A stretch of DNA of 64,000 nt from an uncultured Bacteroidota bacterium (GTDB taxonomy: Bacteria; Bacteroidota; Bacteroidia; B-17B0; Aurantibacillaceae): assembly GCA_903834765.1 (NCBI GenBank), contig CAILKE010000004.1, positions 124,001-188,000 on the forward strand, read 5' to 3'. Positions 63,201-64,000 of this stretch are shown here, one piece after another. Under the pieces are notes generated by a model. That model ran no database searches, was not told the DNA's origin, and saw only the letters and a program-made list of their open reading frames with translations. How positions within the stretch are numbered: position 1 is the stretch's first letter; each line of letters opens with the position of its first letter. The position numbers were made by a program, and so were the translations under genes.

Positions 63201-63661
63201 AGAAATTAAATGAATTAGAATTTGATTTTCATGTGAATGAATTTCAATTAAAGCAATTAACGGCTCTCTCAACTCATGAACACCCATTTGAGGTAAAAGA
63301 CCTTGGTGAAATTAAAGGCTGGCTTAATGGAAAAATTGATTTGTTTTTTGAGAATGAAGGCAAATACTACATACTTGATTGGAAATCTAATTTTTTAGGC
63401 GATGCTATTGATTATTATAACCAAGAGCATTTAGCAAAAGCCATGAACGAAAACAATTACCATTTGCAATACTTAATTTACAGCTTGGCTGTAAAAAAAT
63501 ATTTAAGTAAACGCTTACCCCATTTTGATTATGATACTCAATTTGGTGGGGTGGTGTATTTATTTTTAAGAGGTTTGCGAGATGGAAATGATAAAGGAGT
63601 TTATGTTTATAAGCCTGAATCAAAACATATGAAAATATTGGAAAAAATAATTTATGCTTAA
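60272..63661 (+). CDS. recB: RecB helicase-nuclease subunit of exonuclease V
   Basis: 1129 aa superfamily 1A 3'-5' helicase with C-terminal nuclease. Helicase motifs: LIEASAGTGKTYSIAILVLRLI, VFVDEFQDTDKLQYEIFD, FFIGDPKQSIYSFRKADIF, IVTIHKSKGLEYNIVLAP, LLYVAITRAVYKCYVF. Nuclease motifs: GNMLHYIFE (His), GKIDLFFENEGKYYILDWKS (Asp-x12-Asp-Trp-Lys) and HLQYLIYSLAV. The spacing equals that of E. coli Asp1067, Asp1080, Lys1082, so the nuclease should be active. The complex processes broken DNA and degrades phage DNA. Confidence 0.95.
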   Translation: MAKKIVKKNAPISFNASAVNLENRNLIEASAGTGKTYSIAILVLRLIIEKNFSVKEILMVTYTKAAVAELEERIRLFVKTAFSFAKNDKVNDTTIEDIVTRNIKTLGQDVVYTRLQKAVLSLDESSVLTIHRFCQNALTEFAFETDQLFDAEAISDISEITLNEVNQFWRTYITTIEVDLLSILLDSLNRDDIFKIVNEVLGGKEFLTNLEVIDDLLINHDKQLEVAKDLETIHDLEIIKKQEFIDFVIENSDLLRERTSKNKNAIASFMKAIDDPEEFFAVFEKKYSVNYVPALYPELLLIFSEKQLFSIEYSKLKNSAVYSIYTLSIPIITDAIQQFKQAQNIITFDDMITHLHHAVTTKTNEPLYKALQQKYKAVFVDEFQDTDKLQYEIFDTVFKSPTVLFFIGDPKQSIYSFRKADIFTYFKAGKNVDHQYGMNTNYRSSVNYINAMNVFFRPDDDFDPFCFNGSANSIDYIQVSSPQKNSKGELYYNKKPVIPIEISESENNNQIIYKTASIVSNLLGDKKFEIRNEKNHRTVLPSDIGIIVRTNNQGRAIKKELTQLGIHAITIDDSKLLSSAEAIEILYVLQAIHENSRANISKALLISFTNYTREQILNISDEELLLKFRTYKNKWESDGAYVALHMFLKDFNVKSVLMNRTQGGDRQLSNVLQLIELLHKVQQFKKYNPAELIHWLHSNIESNTASDNEFVQRMESDEDAVKIVTIHKSKGLEYNIVLAPHLDLNSINDYKEGSFRDDITEAYYYGYKALFDQNQLDMLQLQTEQENRRLLYVAITRAVYKCYVFKNNYYKSSAITPFVNALKTYKGPLIAIENEIPAAISANQKPVWKPFQPLKIDTLKLTDTNWRKLSYSAIVAPHEYHPKDNHQTCADEYDQFIFKTLPKGAQCGNMLHYIFENIAFDDESTYEYVIKKALYQFFPSKVNAYKEDLLQLVKETLHSKIAINGHTIHLATVNNKQKLNELEFDFHVNEFQLKQLTALSTHEHPFEVKDLGEIKGWLNGKIDLFFENEGKYYILDWKSNFLGDAIDYYNQEHLAKAMNENNYHLQYLIYSLAVKKYLSKRLPHFDYDTQFGGVVYLFLRGLRDGNDKGVYVYKPESKHMKILEKIIYA

Positions 63662-64000
63662 TTTTTGTCTTTTTCTTAACAATGACTAAATACAAACCCT
63701 GTTAATTGTTACTGACTTTAAAATTTAATGACATCGCAAAAATAGGCTTGCTTTGCCCATCTATAGTATTATCGATGTGTAAAAATCAAGCCAGAAACTT
63801 AATACCTGTTATTTAGCAAATTTTCATGATCCCAGAGGAATTGGTATCAAAATGGAAGCGTAAAAATAGAGTAACTGTGTATAATTTTAGGTTGATGATT
63901 CCACACCATCTCATAAAAATTAAAATTATTAATAGCCTTGTCAATAAACGATTTCAAATAGATCGATTATTAAATAGTTGCACTAATCGTCAAATAAATT
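63662..64000. other. right-edge region without a supported gene
   Basis: 339 bp downstream of recB. A plus-strand frame from ATG 63895 runs off the edge (MIPHHLIKIKIINSL) and a minus-strand frame covers part of the same DNA; neither has recognisable protein features. No terminator hairpin was found after recB. Confidence 0.4.

Noticed and set aside
63895-64000. Partial gene running off the right edge
   Set aside because: About 35 codons with no recognisable protein character and a competing frame on the other strand.

Overview
The window is chromosomal DNA from an AT-rich member of the Bacteroidota, probably a free-living Flavobacteriales or Chitinophagales-like lineage; the exact family cannot be fixed from sequence alone. 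The evidence is type IX secretion C-terminal sorting domains on several exported proteins, gldF/gldG with their DUF4340 neighbour, the DUF4271-hemD-rnpA gene order, DUF5777 and DUF4412 proteins, and promoters of the TTTG-N19/20-TAnnTTTG type specific to this phylum. No rRNA, tRNA, CRISPR array or intact transposase was seen.

1-36.5 kb is ordinary core genome. Reading rightwards: a GDSL-like lipoprotein lacking its catalytic residues; a crotonase; the operon DUF5777-DUF4271-hemD-rnpA, where hemD carries a long histone-H1-like Lys/Ala tail; mutY with an acyl-CoA ligase; a free-methionine-sulfoxide reductase; two SCO-family proteins; a LysM lytic transglycosylase; a photolyase; T9SS cargo proteins; a four-gene fragment resembling part of an aryl-polyene/flexirubin cluster; gldF-gldG-DUF4340; the phenylacetyl-CoA epoxidase operon paaABC-(35-aa membrane protein)-paaD followed by a histidine kinase and paaG; sucD; and mnmE. 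A 443-bp IVP-type element with a frameshifted four-helix-bundle gene sits between paaB and paaC.

36.5-55.2 kb is an accessory region, even richer in A+T and mostly of unknown function. It starts with a hipBA toxin-antitoxin operon preceded by three 33-bp-spaced repeats and a promoter inside an inverted repeat. Next come a WYL-domain regulator, a translationally coupled pair of unknown genes, small unknowns, and on the minus strand a NADAR-SLOG-NADAR cluster, a stand-alone GldM-C-terminal-like protein with a possible GldN-like partner, a transglutaminase-like exported protein, and on the plus strand a PcfJ-domain protein. Seven intergenic sites in this region share a 58-bp module, AATTGATTT-N41-TAnnATTG, with an imperfect palindrome (GGATnnTCCGAA) at a fixed place in the spacer. 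Six of the seven stand upstream of an accessory gene or in tandem with such a copy; the seventh faces the PcfJ gene. I read this as a shared promoter/operator defining an uncharacterised regulon, and it is the most interesting feature of the window.

55.3-63.7 kb is a complete recD-recC-recB operon (order D-C-B), with RecB nuclease residues intact. The right edge holds no gene I can support.
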